This document shows positions 46,197 to 59,135 of a stretch of DNA of 64,000 nucleotides, piece after piece. The position numbers and the translations under genes were made by a program. The notes beneath the pieces were generated by a model. That model did not search any database and was not told the DNA's origin. It worked only from the letters and a program-made list of their open reading frames with translations. Each line of letters opens with the position of its first letter. The first letter of the stretch is position 1. The stretch comes from Alopecurus myosuroides (Eukaryota; Streptophyta; Magnoliopsida; Poales; Poaceae), in the NCBI GenBank assembly GCA_028641055.1, contig CM054060.1:161732696-161796695 (forward strand). The letters are read 5' to 3'.

Positions 46197-46832
46197 TAAG
46201 GATGGCAATTTTAACCGTTGGTATGGGTATTCGCGGGTATTCGGCCCGTATGGGCAGGATATGGGTGCACTTTTATACCCATGGGTAGTACCCATACCCT
46301 ACCCGTCAAGTCGTGTGTAGGGCATGGATATCGTCCTATACCCGTGGGTATACCTGTACCCTACCCATTTATGCTGACACGTGGGAAATGGACTTTGTGT
46401 TGGCTGATTGGTGCTATGGATGTTTATTATTTCTTACTTGTCGGATGCTATTTTTTCGTGTGTCACTGAACTTCTGAACCTATGTTATTTATTTCTTCAT
46501 GTGACTTACAACTCCTGTTGATTATCAATTACGAGTATGAGATTATGATTTCTAATTTTGATAATGGTCATGTACGGTGTATGAATCTATTTGTTAATTA
46601 TCTAGTTGAGATAAATGATACTTTCTCAAATGTGCTATCGGTAAATGTATGTTTGTGAAGAAAAATTGTACCCGTGGGTACCCAATGAGTATGGATATAC
46701 GTCGGGTATGGGTCTGGGTAGAGTTTCATACCCGTGGGAACGGGTATGGGTAGATTTTTCTACCCGTTGACTATACAGGTATGGGTATGGTATTGCTCTA
46801 CCCACCCCATACCCTACCCATTGCCATCCTTA
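46197..46832. mobile_element. hAT-type MITE, 636 bp
   Basis: Perfect 13-bp terminal inverted repeats TAAGGATGGCAAT and a perfect 8-bp TSD GTCCGTCC (46189-46196, 46833-46840). Subterminal regions are packed with ACCCGTGGGTA-type words in both orientations, which may bind a transposase. No transposase is encoded. Confidence 0.92.
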
Positions 46833-46840
46833 GTCCGTCC

Positions 46841-47952
46841 AGAAGAACGTGGAGGATCCGTCTCCTAGGATCGATCGCGTGGCTGCCTCGAAGATCTGTC
46901 TTACCACCCTGGGTACCTGAATGTTGAGTTCTGCCCACGACTTCGCGTCCTCCACTCTCTTGATCCACAACCACCTTGCCCTGAGGGCATGGTTCATCAA
47001 GCGGAGGTTAGGGATACCAAGCCCGCCAAGTGACTTTGGCATGCAGACCTTGTCCCAGGCCACCAAGCAGTGCCCCCTTGGACCTCTTTCCTGCCTTTCC
47101 AAAGAAAGCCCCTCAACACTTTATCAATCTCCCCTAAAGTCTCCAAAGGCAGATCTAGAGCCATCATTGAGAAGATTGGTGTGGCAGCAAGGGTTGTTTT
47201 GACTAGCTCCGGCCTTCCTCCTTTGTTTAGCAATCCTGCCCGCCAGCCGGGGAGATGATTCGCCACACTCTCAACCACATAACGCAACTGGGAAGCCGTG
47301 GGTTTCCGCAGGGTCAGGGGAAGCCCAAGGTACCTCAAAGGGAACGGCAGGATCTGCAGTGCATCTCCCGTTCCACCATCTCCGCCATCTCCGCCTCGCA
47401 TCTGATGAGCTGCGCCGAAGACTTGCTGAGATTTGTATGCAGCCTAGAGGCGAGACCAAAGTCCTCAAGAATGCTCGCCAACGTCCTAAGGTCTAGCAGA
47501 CCAGGCTTGATGAAGGTCACAACGTCGTCCGCATAGATGGAGGTGCGCTGCTTCAACCCTCTAGATGCTAGAGGCGCAAGCAGTCCAAGATCCACGGCTT
47601 TCTCAATGAGCAGATGCAATACCTCCATAACAGAGATGAATAGCTGCAGGGATAACGGATCTCCCTGTCTTAGCCCCCGCTTATTACTGATCCGCCTTCC
47701 CGGGGAGCCATTCAGGAGGATCCTGGTGGAGGAAGATCCCAATAAGGCGCATATCCACGCGATCAAACGATCACCAAAACCCATCTTCCGCAGCACTTCC
47801 AGCAGAAAGGCCCAACTGACGGTGTCGAAAGCCTTGGTGATGTCAAGCTTGAAGAGAACCGACGGCGTTATCGAGATGTGGAGCTTTCTTGCCGTACACT
47901 GCACAAGCATGAAGTTATCATGTAGACAGCGTCCACGCACGAATGCGCTTTG
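46841..47952 (-). pseudogene. LINE C ORF2, reverse transcriptase block
   Basis: From the Copia junction: AFVRGRCLHDNFMLVQ, LDITKAFDTVSWAFL, NKRGLRQGDPLS and the catalytic IYADDVV. Then, after frameshifts near 47400 and 47100, RYLGLPLTLRKPT, HLPGWRAGLLNKGGR and CMPKSLGGLGIPNLRLMN. It ends at ILGDGSSTFFWTD, where the hAT MITE inserted. Confidence 0.88.
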
Positions 47953-49621
47953 TGAAGGGGAACGTAGCATAGAAAACAAAAATTTTCCTACGCGAGAGAC
48001 ACCCGAAAGGCCAAGATCTAATCTAGGAGACGAAGTGTAACGGGCAACAAGAGGGTTAAGGAGAACACATACCCTCGAAGACTCAAAGTGGTACGAGATC
48101 AAATCTCGTTGTTGACGTAGTCGTACTCACACCGATCCCGATAGCGAGAAGATGGCACCGCAATCCGGCGGTGCATCCGTGATCGGTCACACGTACGGTT
48201 GATGACGACCTCCGTTCCCTCGTTCCAGCGGGGCGCGGAAGTAGAGGATCCCTCGGAACTCCAGCAGCACGACGGCGTGGTGTGGTGGAGAAAAACATTG
48301 GTCAGGGCTTCGCCAAGCGCCCGAACAAGTGGTGGAGCAGCGGCAGGAGGGAGGAAGAGATGACACAAGTGTGTGTAGGGGGAGAGGGAGCTCTCACCCC
48401 TCCTTTTATAGGAGGGGATGGCAGCCACGAATTTTTGGCTGCCTCCACCTCTCCCTCATCATGTGAGTGGAGTCTCCACTCAACCCACTCATTCTTCCAT
48501 GAATTCCCACTCAAAATCCCAAGGGTTTTCTTTAATAAATAAATAAAACAATTTTATTTCTTTATTTTAATATTTGTTAATTCCATTAACAAACATTAAC
48601 ATATAACCCCTTGAGTTAGTTGTTAAATCTATTAACAACCATTTGATAAGAATCCCCTTGAACTATTTCAAAATTACTCGAAACAATTTCGGTGACTATT
48701 TCAATATTCCCCGAAACAATTTCGGTGTTGTCCAAACTTTTCTCCGATATTCCGTATCCTCTCAAATGCGTCATTGAACCTTAAGTGTGTCACCCTACGG
48801 TTCGCGAATAAGATAGACATGATCGAGACTCCTCTCCGATCAATAATCAACAGCGGGATCTGGAGATCCGTGATGACTCCTATATATTCAACGATGACTC
48901 TCGTGATCGTGTGAACCAACAACGCCGTGAACTATTCCCTTTGTCTCGCAATATTTTACTTGTCCGAGATTCGATCATTGGTATCAACCATACCTTGTTC
49001 AATCTCGTTCCCGACAAGTACTCTTTTCTCGTTCCCGTGATATAACATCCTTGTGATCATATCACATGCTTGCAAGCGGTTTCGATGTGATATCACCGAG
49101 AGGGCCCAGAGTATATCTCTCCGTCATTTGGATGGACAAATCCCACTCTTGATCCATGATCCTCAACTAATACTTTCCGAATACTTAAGGACACTTTTAT
49201 AGTCACCCTGTTACGGTGTGACGTTTGATGCCATCAAAGCACCCTTCCGGTATCAGCGATTGACATGATCTCATGGTCTAAGGAATAAGTTACTTCGTAT
49301 GTTTGATATAACAATGTAAACTAAATGACTTGATCGCATTGCTATATTCTCTTTGGGTATATGTTCATCACATCATTCTTCTAATGAAATGATCCCGTTA
49401 TTAATAACATCCAATGTTCATGATCAGGAAACCTTGATCATCTATTAATCAACGAGCTAGTTAAAAGAGAGGCTTTACTAGGAACCATTGTTTGTTTATT
49501 AAGCACACATGTATCAACGTTTCCGGTTAATACAATTCTAGCATGAGAAATAAACATTCATCATAAACAAGAAATAAGATAATAACCATTTTATTATTGC
49601 CTCTCGGGCATATTCCCTTCA
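47953..49621 (-). repeat. 3' LTR of Copia
   Basis: 1669 bp, TGAAGGGAAT...CCCCTTCA on the minus strand, almost identical to 54722-56390. Confidence 0.96.
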
Positions 49622-49636
49622 GTATCCCACTTGCAC
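49622..49636 (-). other. Polypurine tract of Copia
   Basis: The minus strand reads GTGCAAGTGGGATAC directly before the 3' LTR, in the usual place and of the usual type for BARE-like elements. Confidence 0.75.
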
Positions 49637-49833
49637 TAGAGTCAATAATCTAGTCTGTAAGCATTTTAACACATATGGCGCACCAGTGTTATTACCATGC
49701 TTCGTATGCGGTAAACATCATCAAAAAGATCTGAACTGTTCAGGTCCTATTGTATTTGCATGTTCTTTGCGTCTACACGCATCACTCATTCTCTAATGAG
49801 ATGGCTTTGTATATATATGGTCAATTGGTGAAA

Positions 49834-50015
49834 ACTTAATTCCTTAGCTTAAACTGATGTCACTAACATTGTGAAAATATAGCTTCATAGTGTTAGCATT
49901 ATTGGAAACTCACCAAGTTCCGGTGATACCTTAATTCCTCAGCTTAAACTGATGTTACTAACATTGCGAAAATGTAGCTTCATAGTTTCAGCATTCTTGG
50001 AAATTCACCAAGTTC
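49834..50015. repeat. Tandem duplication in Copia interior, about 95-bp unit
   Basis: Two units, each with TTAATTCCTTAGCTTAAACT, CTAACATTG and CACCAAGTTC in the same order. Confidence 0.8.
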
Positions 50016-53000
50016 AATAAAGAACTCCTTGACACAAAATACGCTTATTATCAGTTGTCAACACAACGATATACTTTAGCCTTTGTTGTAGTATCTGTCA
50101 TAATATTTTAATTTTGAAACTCTTTCAAATCTAGCATGGAACTTTCTTCCATCCTATTGTGCTACCCTTAATCACATATTTTAATTGAGATAAAATTTCT
50201 TGAATAAATGACAAGACTATTAGTGTAACATATTACAACTAATATTTTGTCATTACTACATAGGAAAACATATCCTTAGCATTTCTAAAATGACACAAGG
50301 ATCTCTCCCACTGTTGTCTAATAATCATATGAATTATCCTGCTATAACATTTTATAGCATAGGACTCATCTGGTTGTATACATAGCATGGAAACATGACT
50401 TAGAAATCTCAATTTCAATGATGCTCATCATGTGTCAAAACACATGAATCTTGCTCAATTATTTTCCATGTGACAAGAACTCCTTCTTATCAATTTTATA
50501 TTGACTTACTTCAATATTTCATCTATGTAATTTGGCTTCAATCATATCAGGCGCTTCAATCCATCTTTTATAGATATCGATGCCCAATATCTTCTAAGCC
50601 TTTCATCAATATGAAAATCTTAACCGTGTTAATTTAAAATACATATTTTCCAATCAACCATATGTCATCTACATAAAGTATTGGAAATATGTCATAGCGC
50701 TCCCACTTAATTTCTTGTAACTTTACAAGCATCTTTATCATTCATGATGGAATCAAAATCTTTTGATAACTTCATTAAGGTAAAGATTTCAACTTCGTTA
50801 TGCTCACTTCAACCATTGAAGTGTGCATACCTTTCTAGCAACCTTTTTGAATTTTACAAAACTCTCAGACTGTGTCAAGTACACATCCTTGATAAAACTT
50901 CCTCGAGAGGAGAGTTCGTTTTGTTATTCAACTTCCATATCATAATATGTAACTTTGCTAGAACTATCCGCAAAGACTAAGCATCACTACGGAAGATCAA
51001 AATCTTGTAGTAGTCAACTCTTTGTACTTCGTCGAAAATGACTTTTCAAGTAGTACAACTTTCAAAGATGTAAAATCCATGTCTTTGTCGCTATATAGAC
51101 CCTTTTGCTATCGTTAGGCATCATGCCTATCGAAAGGACTACCAAGTCACATACTTGATATTCATACAAGGATACAATGGCGGATATAATGACTCATAGT
51201 CAATTTTACGAAGTCAGGGCCCATCATTTGCTTCCTTTATAAGGTCCAGGTCCTTTGTTGTCAAAACAACACTTTATACTTAAACCACAAGTTGTTCTAA
51301 GTACAAAGTTTTTGGACTTTTCTGGTACAATTTGCAAACTCATTTGAAGTATCTACAACATTTGTAGTGTCTTCTACTCAGTCAAAATAGTAAACCCCGG
51401 AACAACTTCCAGTGCTGCGCTACTCTTGACATGATAACGAAGATTCTCTAATCTCATTGAGTTTATACTGTGCTCCCACTCACTTGTTTCGCAAGAACTA
51501 CTTTCTCGAGAAATCAACCCTTTCTGACAAACAACATTTGTCTTTTGGTTCGGTGATAGGAGAAATACCCAATGTTTTATTTGGGATAACCTTATAAACA
51601 TATATTTATCCTATTTTGCTTGTAAACATTTTACACATGCTATGCATACCAAAACTTAAGAAAGTGACAATTCGGGTCACTACCCAAACCATATCTTATA
51701 TGTTGTCAATTTCAGGGGATCATGATGGTGCTCTTTTCAGTGGAAAAACGGTTGTCACTAATGTATAAACTACAAAATTATAATGGCATTTTTATTAATC
51801 TTACCATGTTAAACAAGGTTTGATTTTTGTCTCTTGAATACTCCAATCTAATGTGGTGTATTCGAGAAGTATAAGTTGTAGAACAATTCTGCAACTTCTC
51901 AGATGTTTTGCTAAACTTGTAACTCAAACTTTATTCTTTATGATCGAATCATAAATACTTGATTATCTTGTTACAATGATTTTTACTTCATATTAACAAC
52001 CTTTTGAACCAATTCAAAATGTCAAACTCCGTTTTCTTTAAATAGATATACTCACATATCTACTCAAGTCGTCGACAGAATTTTATGAAGGAAAAATTAA
52101 TCCACCATACATGACTACACATAATGGACTATATACATCAATATGTATAATCTCCACTACATTAGTCGTCCATTCTACTTTAGCCTATGAACGGAATTCT
52201 AGTCATCTTTTGGAAGAGGTCTCACAAGCGTCAATTTATTCAAAACAAAATGACTCCGGAAGTCCATTAATATGGAGTTCCTTCATGTTTTCCTTTCCGA
52301 TGTGAACTAAAATGGTGGTGCCACAATTTAAGTGAAACTCTTTTACGTCTTGCAACATTTAGCATTTCGTCTTATAGATGTTTACTTTACCAACATGATT
52401 TATATTAACATATCCATCAATTATGGAATATGGTCATAGTTTGAACAATCTCATTTGTTCTCACAAAAGACTAGAACAAAATAACAAATTATTAAGTTCT
52501 TCAAATAAATCTTGACTGTTTGGTTCGATACGACAATGAACACAATAACACTTTATTTATGTTCTTGTCATAATCGATTCCACATCTATTACTAGTTCCT
52601 TTTAGGCCCTTGTATTTCTTGCATTCCGTTGCTTTGTATGACAACTCATACCAACCAATGTGGTATCAAAATACCAAAAATACTTTGTTAACTAGTAATA
52701 CATCTATAACTTGTATATAAAGTATATACTCCTGAGCTGGACTTTTCCAGTTATCTTCTTTTCTGCCATATATCTATTTGTAATTCTATTTTCAATATTC
52801 CCTTTCCTTTATAGAAGAATCATTCAACATCAAACAATGCTAGTCTTACTAGCTCATTTTCTTTGGCGTGTTAGTCATATACTATCACCCACCATACTTT
52901 GAGTTTGATTGTACTACTAATATCACCATATTAATAGTATTCTTCTAGATTTCACTCTTAGCAATTTCCAAGTAAGGTAAACTACTTTACCCATACTTAT

Positions 53001-53122
53001 AATCCATCCCATCATAACAATTTTATGATTAAGCTACTATAGCTCGAAGGAAGGGATTTAGAGGATAATTTTTAGCGCCCAACTTCTTGGAATATTCAAA
53101 CTCCTAGCGTCTTCAATCATTG

Positions 53123-53210
53123 CATATATTCAGATAATATAAGCAAACATTGTCACGCTAAATTTGCATATATTCAGATAATATAAGCAAATATTGTCAC
53201 GCTAAATTAT
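53123..53210. repeat. Tandem duplication in Copia interior, about 44-bp unit
   Basis: TATTCAGATAATATAAGCAA followed by ATTGTCACGCTAAAT occurs twice back to back with one difference. Confidence 0.85.
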
Positions 53211-54708
53211 ACTCAGTCATGTTGCCACAAATAAGTTTCTAGATATCAATATATCTTTCACTTGATTGTTTCTGAAAACAACTCTTTTCAGTTCCTAAAT
53301 CACCTTGATCAACAAAACATTCTTTTGAAGATAAAGTAATACGGAAGCAACCATGACTCTGGATTCTAAGTAGGAATTATTTTCTCTCTAGATTAATCAA
53401 TCATTAACCACATGGAGCTAGGTAGGAAATACCAAAAATCTACAATATGACTCAATTTTAAATTTCACTAATACGGTACCAATCTTAAATGGTATTTACC
53501 AGATCATAACAGTTATATCTCAATTAACAATCTAAGTGTAAGGTAATTATAGATGCCAATGAATACTACAATTTGTGCAAATTCACTTTGATTGGTTGTT
53601 CATGATAAATAAGTTCAAGTTAATTCAAAAATTAAACCATGAACTCCCACTAAAAAACAACATCCCTCTTAGTCGTCTTTAGTGATTACACGAACCAAAT
53701 TCACTACACCAAAACCGATCATCACGTGAGATGATGTAGTTTCAAAGGCGAACATCGACATGTTCATCATATCATCCATATGACTCATGCTTTACCTTTC
53801 GGTTACGTGTTCCGAGGCCATGTCTGTACATGCTAGGCTCGCCAAGTAGAACCGTAGTATTGCGTGTGTTTCAAGGCCATGTCTGTACATGCTAGGCTTG
53901 AAAACACCCGTTGTATGCGAACGTTGAGTCTATCACACCCGATCATCACGTGGTGTCTCGAAACGACGAACTTTCTTAACGGTGCATACTTAAGGAAGAA
54001 CACATTATTATCTTGATATTAAGTGAGAGGGATCATCTTATAATGCTATCGTCGCTATCTAAGCAAAACAAGATGCATAAAAGGATTAACATCACAAACA
54101 TCACATGTAAGGATAACGTGATATGATATGGTCCTCCTTGCACTTGATCTCCATCATGTGCATCATGGTATGATCTCCATAATTCCACCGGCGTGGTACC
54201 AAGTACCATGGCACCCAATCTTGATTGTCCATCAAGAAGAAGACAATCATATGGATACCTTCCGGTATATCAATAATTTACAAAATAGATCATCTCATAA
54301 TCAAATTTGTAATATTGACCATATCACATCACATGCCCAGCAAAAACTAGTTAGACGCCTCTAAATTATTTTTGCATATTTTACGTGGCTTAGGGCTTTC
54401 GATGATAGAACCGCTCATACCTACGAACATCAACCACAACATTGATAAACATATTTTTAGCAACCCTTCATAGATTAGATCTTAACTATAGTAGGAGAAA
54501 CAGACACCCGCAAGCCACTTATGCAATACAAGTTGCATGTCAGTTGTGGAACAAGTCTCATGTACGTGGACATGTAAGGTTAGTCCGGGCCGCTTCATCC
54601 CACTATGCCACTAAGATCATAAAATAATCAAGGAGGTAATAACATGATCATCAACGCCCACATACACCTATGTGTTCTACCCGTACAAAACATCTACGCA
54701 TAGATCCG

Positions 54709-54720
54709 GCTCTGATACCA
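54709..54720 (-). other. Primer binding site of Copia (initiator tRNA-Met)
   Basis: TGGTATCAGAGC on the minus strand, one base from the 5' LTR end. It is the standard PBS of plant Copia elements. Confidence 0.92.
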
Positions 54721-54721
54721 C

Positions 54722-56390
54722 TGAAGGGGAACGTAGCATAGAAAACAAAATTTTTCCTACGCTAGAGACACCCGAAAGGCCAAGATCTAATCTAGGAGAC
54801 GAAGTGTAACGGGCAACAAGAGGGTTAAGGAGAACACATACCCTCGAAGACTCAAAGTGGTACGAGATCAAATCTCGTTGTTGACGTAGTCGTACTCACA
54901 CCGATCCCGATAGCGAGAAGATGGCACCGCAATCCGGCGGTGCATCCGTGATCGGTCACACGTACGGTTGATGACGACCTCCGTTCCCTCGTTCCAGCGG
55001 GGCGCGAAAGTAGAGGATCCCTCGGAACTCCATCAGCACGACGGCGTGGTGTGGTGGAGAAAAACATTGGTCAGGGCTTCGCCAAGCGCCCGAACAAGTG
55101 GTGGAGCAGCGGCAGGAGGGAGGAAAAGATGACACAAGTGTGTGTAGGGGGAGAGGGAGCTCTCACCCCTCCTTTTATAGGAGGGGATGGCAGCCACGAA
55201 TTTTTGGCTGCCTCCACCTCTCCCTCATCATGTGAGTGGAGTCTCCACTCAACCCACTCATTCTTCCATGAATTCCCACTCAAAATCCCAAGGGTTTTCT
55301 TTAATAAATAAATAAAACAATTTTATTTCTTTATTTTAATATTTGTTAATTCCATTAACAAACATTAACATATAACCCCTTGAGTTAGTTGTTAAATCTA
55401 TTAACAACCATTTGATAAGAATCCCCTTGAACTATTTCAAAATTACTCGAAACAATTTCGGTGACTATTTCAATATTCCCCGAAACAATTTCGGTGCTGT
55501 CCAAACTTTTCTCCGATATTCCGTATCCTCTCAAATGCGTCATTGAACCTTAAGTGTGTCACCCTACGGTTCGCGAATAAGATAGACATGATCGAGACTC
55601 CTCTCCGATCAATAATCAACAGCGGGATCTGGAGATCCGTGATGACTCCTATATATTCAACGATGACTCTCGTGATCGTGTGAACCAACAACGCCGTGAA
55701 CTATTCTCTTTGTCTCGCAATATTTTACTTGTCCGAGATTCGATCATTGGTATCAACCATACCTTGTTCAATCTCGTTCCCGACAAGTACTCTTTTCTCG
55801 TTCCCGTGATATAACATCCTTGTGATCATATCACATGCTTGCAAGCGGTTTCGATGTGATATCACCGAGAGGGCCCAGAGTATATCTCTCCGTCATTTGG
55901 ATGGACAAATCCCACTCTTGATCCATGATCCTCAACTAATACTTTCCGAATACTTAAGGACACTTTTATAGTCACCCTGTTACGGTGTGACGTTTGATGC
56001 CATCAAAGCACCCTTCCGGTATCAGCGATTGACATGATCTCATGGTCTAAGGAATAAGTTACTTCGTATGTTTGATATAACAATGTAAACTAAATGACTT
56101 GATCGCATTGCTATATTCTCTTTGGGTATATGTTCATCACATCATTCTTCTAATGAAATGATCCCGTTATTAATAACATCCAATGTTCATGATCAGGAAA
56201 CCTTGATCATCTATTAATCAACGAGCTAGTTAAAAGAGAGGCTTTACTAGGAACCATTGTTTGTTTATTAAGCACACATGTATCAACGTTTCCGGTTAAT
56301 ACAATTCTAGCATGAGAAATAAACATTCATCATAAACAAGAAATAAGATAATAACCATTTTATTATTGCCTCTCGGGCATATTCCCTTCA
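54722..56390 (-). repeat. 5' LTR of Copia
   Basis: 1669 bp. The short frames inside it (for example 55051-55311) have near-identical counterparts in the other LTR and are not genes. Confidence 0.96.
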
Positions 56391-58079
56391 CTTTGGTGGG
56401 CGCCCACCAAGTCAGGAAGCACCGGGGTGATACAAGCCGCAATGACTTTAGACACCAGCTTGGCGAACCCATAGATGAGACTAATGGGTCTGAAGTCCTT
56501 AAGCTCCTCAGCATCAGGTTTTTTTGGCAGGAGGGTAACTAGAGCTTGGTTGACGACCCCAAATCCCCTCGCGTCCAACCGAGAGAGAGAGAGAGTCGAA
56601 AGCTGCCATAATGTCCACTTTAATGATGTCCCAACACGAGACGAAGAAGCGGTTGGAGAAGCCGTCCGGACCTGGACACTTATCCAGGGGCATCTCCCGT
56701 ATGGCCGCCCACACCTCCTCCATCGTGAAATCCTGCTCGAGGTGACTCAGATCTGAAGTTGGTAGCCCGAGGAAGTCCAAGTCAAGAGAGAATGGACGAC
56801 TGACATCCACCGAAAGCAGGTTGTCGAAGAAGTCATCAATCATATCAGCTTTGGCCCCATGCTCAGTGATCCGGTCATCATCCACCAGCAGGTGACCGAT
56901 GAAGGTCTTTCTCCTCCGATGGCTAGCCTGGAGATGAAAAAACCTCGTGCATGCATCAGCCTCACGCAACCACAAGATACGGGCTCGATGTCTGGCCATA
57001 GAGCGCTCCAGCGAGGAAAGACCTAGTAACTTCTTCTTGAGCAGCCTCCGAAGGCCGTGCTCCTCCACCGACAGATCCCTGTCATCCATCGCCCCATCCA
57101 GGCGCAAGATAACCTCGTTGGCAAGAAGAATCTGCGCCTTGACGCCAACCACGAACTTATCGCTCCAGCTAGAAAGTTTCTTGGCCGTGGCCCTGAATTT
57201 GGCGTCTAACCTCTTGAAGGGGTTCGGCTCAGGCGGGGTTGAACCCCAAGCTTCTTGTACCACCTCGTGAAAGCCCTCAATCTTTGTCCAGAAAGCCTGA
57301 AACTGGAATCTGCGGCCCCATGTCAGGTCCGGGGAGAGCTCCAAAAGAAGAGGACAATGATCAGATGGCCCCGAAGAAAGGGCCGATAAGAAGGCGTTGG
57401 GGTATCGCCCCTCCCACTCCACGGTCGCGAAGAACCTGTCGAGTCTCGCCAACGTGACATGCTGCCTCTCGTTAGACCAAGTAAAGCGTCGACCGTTCAG
57501 GTAGATCTCCTTCAGTTCTAGAGAGGCGAGAACTCTCCTGAAGCGTCCCATCATGGGGCGGTCTACAAGTCCGTTGCTCTTATCCTCAACATGCGTGATG
57601 AGGTTGAAGTCACCAGCCACCACCCACGGACCTGCGTGCATGTCCCTGATGTCAGCAAGTTCCACCAAGAAGGCCCTCTTGTCAGCGGCGGTCTGTGGCC
57701 CATACACCAAACCACCACCCGGGCTCCCCGCTAATTGAGATATTGGCAGTAATGGCGTTCAGGGAGTAATGTGGATTTGAGACGGAGACCACGGCAGTCT
57801 GCCAGGCAAGAAGAATGCCTCCACGGGTCCCATCTGCCGGGAGAAAGAAGAACCATCGAAATCCACCCCAAGACATTCATGGACCACGCGCTGTGAGATC
57901 ACTGCCATCTTGGTCTCCTGGATACAGACCAGTTTGGCCCCAGAAGATGTGACCACCTGACGAATAGCAGCACGACGCGCCACCGAATTTAATCCACGGA
58001 AGTTCCAAATAGCAATAGGCAAATCAAGCTCGGCCATCAAAACAGAGTGAAATAGTCTAAGATTGAGACTAGGGCCCAC
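56391..58079 (-). pseudogene. LINE C ORF2, endonuclease and RT N-terminus
   Basis: Starts MGPSLNLRLF or at the downstream MAELDLPIAIWNFRGLN. The endonuclease motifs are WNFRGLN, CIQETKM, VVAGDFNLI and SDHCPLLLE. After them come FFHLQASHRRRKTFI and MPLDKCPGPDGFSNRFF, the start of RT. Frameshifts lie near 57850 and at a GA-dinucleotide run (56578-56592), after which DFRPISLIYGFAKLVSKVIA continues to the Copia junction. The Copia broke the codons just before AFVRGR. The enzyme would nick target DNA and prime reverse transcription. Confidence 0.88.
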
Positions 58080-58112
58080 GGGGGCAAAGGCAAAAGGAAA
58101 AGAGAACGCGAC

Positions 58113-59000
58113 TCAGATCATGCACTCCGCTCCTGCGTCATCCACTAGCGGGAGAGCCTCCGGCTGCCAGCCAAACAGGCTGATGATGACATCAATATGC
58201 TCCTGACGGAGGGGCCGGGCGAAGAGGTCCAGGTAGGCTTGCAGCACTTCGTCACCAATCATCTCTCCCTCTCGAGCGAGTCCGAGCCGCCTGATGAGAC
58301 ACAGCTGCTGCTGCCGAACTGGCGAACCCACGGCAAACTTGCCTTGTCGGCGCAAACTCCTCCTCACTGGACCAGGATAGGCGCGTTTGACTCATTGCTT
58401 CTTCGGTGGCCGGTCGAGGACGTGTGTCGTGGATTTCTTACACGCCGTCCTAAAAGCCTCCAATCCCAGCTCTCCAAGCGCTACCTGGTCCGAAGCCGAC
58501 CCATCGCTCTCCACGACCCCACTCACCAGCGGCTCGGGGGCCACATCTAGCATAGGTGATAAGCTCACCCGTACCATGTCCAGTACCGATGTGGGGGATC
58601 CCACCTGGGAATCTGATGCCTAGCTCTCGTGGTGAGAACCACGCCAATCTAGACTGATCAACGTGTCCTCAGTCAAAACGCCAGGGGATAGGAGCTGCCA
58701 GGTCTGGACCAACTGCCCCACGCCAGTGTCAGCTTTCGCAGCTGCACTGTCCGTCCAAGGCTGCGACTCAGGGTCTTTAATTTGAAAATCCCGCTCGGCC
58801 TGTTCAATAGACGTGCTAGTGGGCGCGCAGACTGTGGGACCGAACACATGCAGCTCCGTTTCACGATCCAAGGAGCGAGCACAGGCCGTGCGTGGCGTGC
58901 GAGGACTGGTTGGATCATGATCCGTAACCGCCTGGAAGGGCCCAGAGCCTTCACGCCCGCCAGACATTCTTTGCCAGTTCAAACTCCAGGAGCATCGGGT
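58113..59000 (-). pseudogene. LINE C ORF1, C-terminal region (frameshifted)
   Basis: The last block (58367-58113) reads MRRSLRRQGKFAVGSPVRQQ, LGLAREGEMIGDEVLQAYLD and IISLFGWQPEALPLVDDAG. This matches my memory of the conserved C terminus of ORF1 in Triticeae LINEs. Upstream frames (58604-58392, 59000-58620) are rich in Ser, Pro and Thr, as usual for ORF1. At least one frameshift lies near 58380. ORF1 encodes the RNA-binding protein that packages LINE RNA. Confidence 0.65.
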
Positions 59001-59110
59001 CCCACCTGTGGGCGGCCGGCAGGTGGGGGGGCCACCATCTTGGACCAACTCCCGCTTGGACTCGGTCAGCGGACGGAGTGGCGGGGCCCGCGAGTCGTGG
59101 GTCGCCACGT

Positions 59111-59133
59111 CAATTAATTTGGGACGGAGGGAG
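59111..59133. mobile_element. Stowaway MITE, right end (partner of 45184)
   Basis: 23 bases match the inverse of the left end at 45184-45206 with one difference. Followed by TA (59134-59135), which pairs with the TA at 45182-45183. Confidence 0.85.
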
Positions 59134-59135
59134 TA

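Larger units (their letters stand above)
49637..54708 (-). pseudogene. Decayed interior of the Copia element (gag-pol relics)
   Basis: AT-rich and full of stops. One clear pol relic is the RT active site LYVDDI (YVDD codons at 50664-50675, minus), with nearby SGSA- and LIG-like residues as in BARE RT. Further right I recognise element-family nucleotide words (53800-53960, GGCCATGTCTGTACATGC twice) but no coding frame. It also contains tandem duplications at about 49834-50015 and 53123-53210. Confidence 0.75.
47953..56390 (-). mobile_element. Copia LTR retrotransposon, BARE/Angela/WIS-like, complete but non-autonomous
   Basis: 8438 bp on the minus strand with a perfect 5-bp TSD, CTTTG (47948-47952, 56391-56395). 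Both LTRs are 1669 bp and I count about seven differences between them by eye (around 0.4 percent). The PBS is the classic TGGTATCAGAGC (initiator tRNA-Met), and a PPT ends at the 3' LTR. The LTR start (GAATATGCCCGAGAGGCAAT on the minus strand) is typical of this Triticeae group. No frame longer than about 80 codons is found in the 5.1-kb interior. Confidence 0.94.
45268..59110 (-). mobile_element. LINE C, minus strand, interrupted by a Copia and a hAT MITE
   Basis: The 3' poly-A lies at 45268-45275 and the 5' end near 59110, both within the same Stowaway MITE. ORF1 remnants are at 58113 to about 59000. ORF2 is in three blocks: 58079-56391, 47952-46833 and 46196-45397. Subtracting the 8438-bp Copia and the 636-bp hAT MITE leaves about 4.7 kb, a normal length for a plant LINE. 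The exact 5' end and the TSD are not resolved. Confidence 0.8.

Noticed and set aside
47953..56390. Two nearly identical 1.67-kb blocks about 6.8 kb apart looked like a segmental duplication
   Set aside because: They end in TG...CA, abut a PBS and a PPT, and the whole unit has a 5-bp TSD, so they are LTRs.
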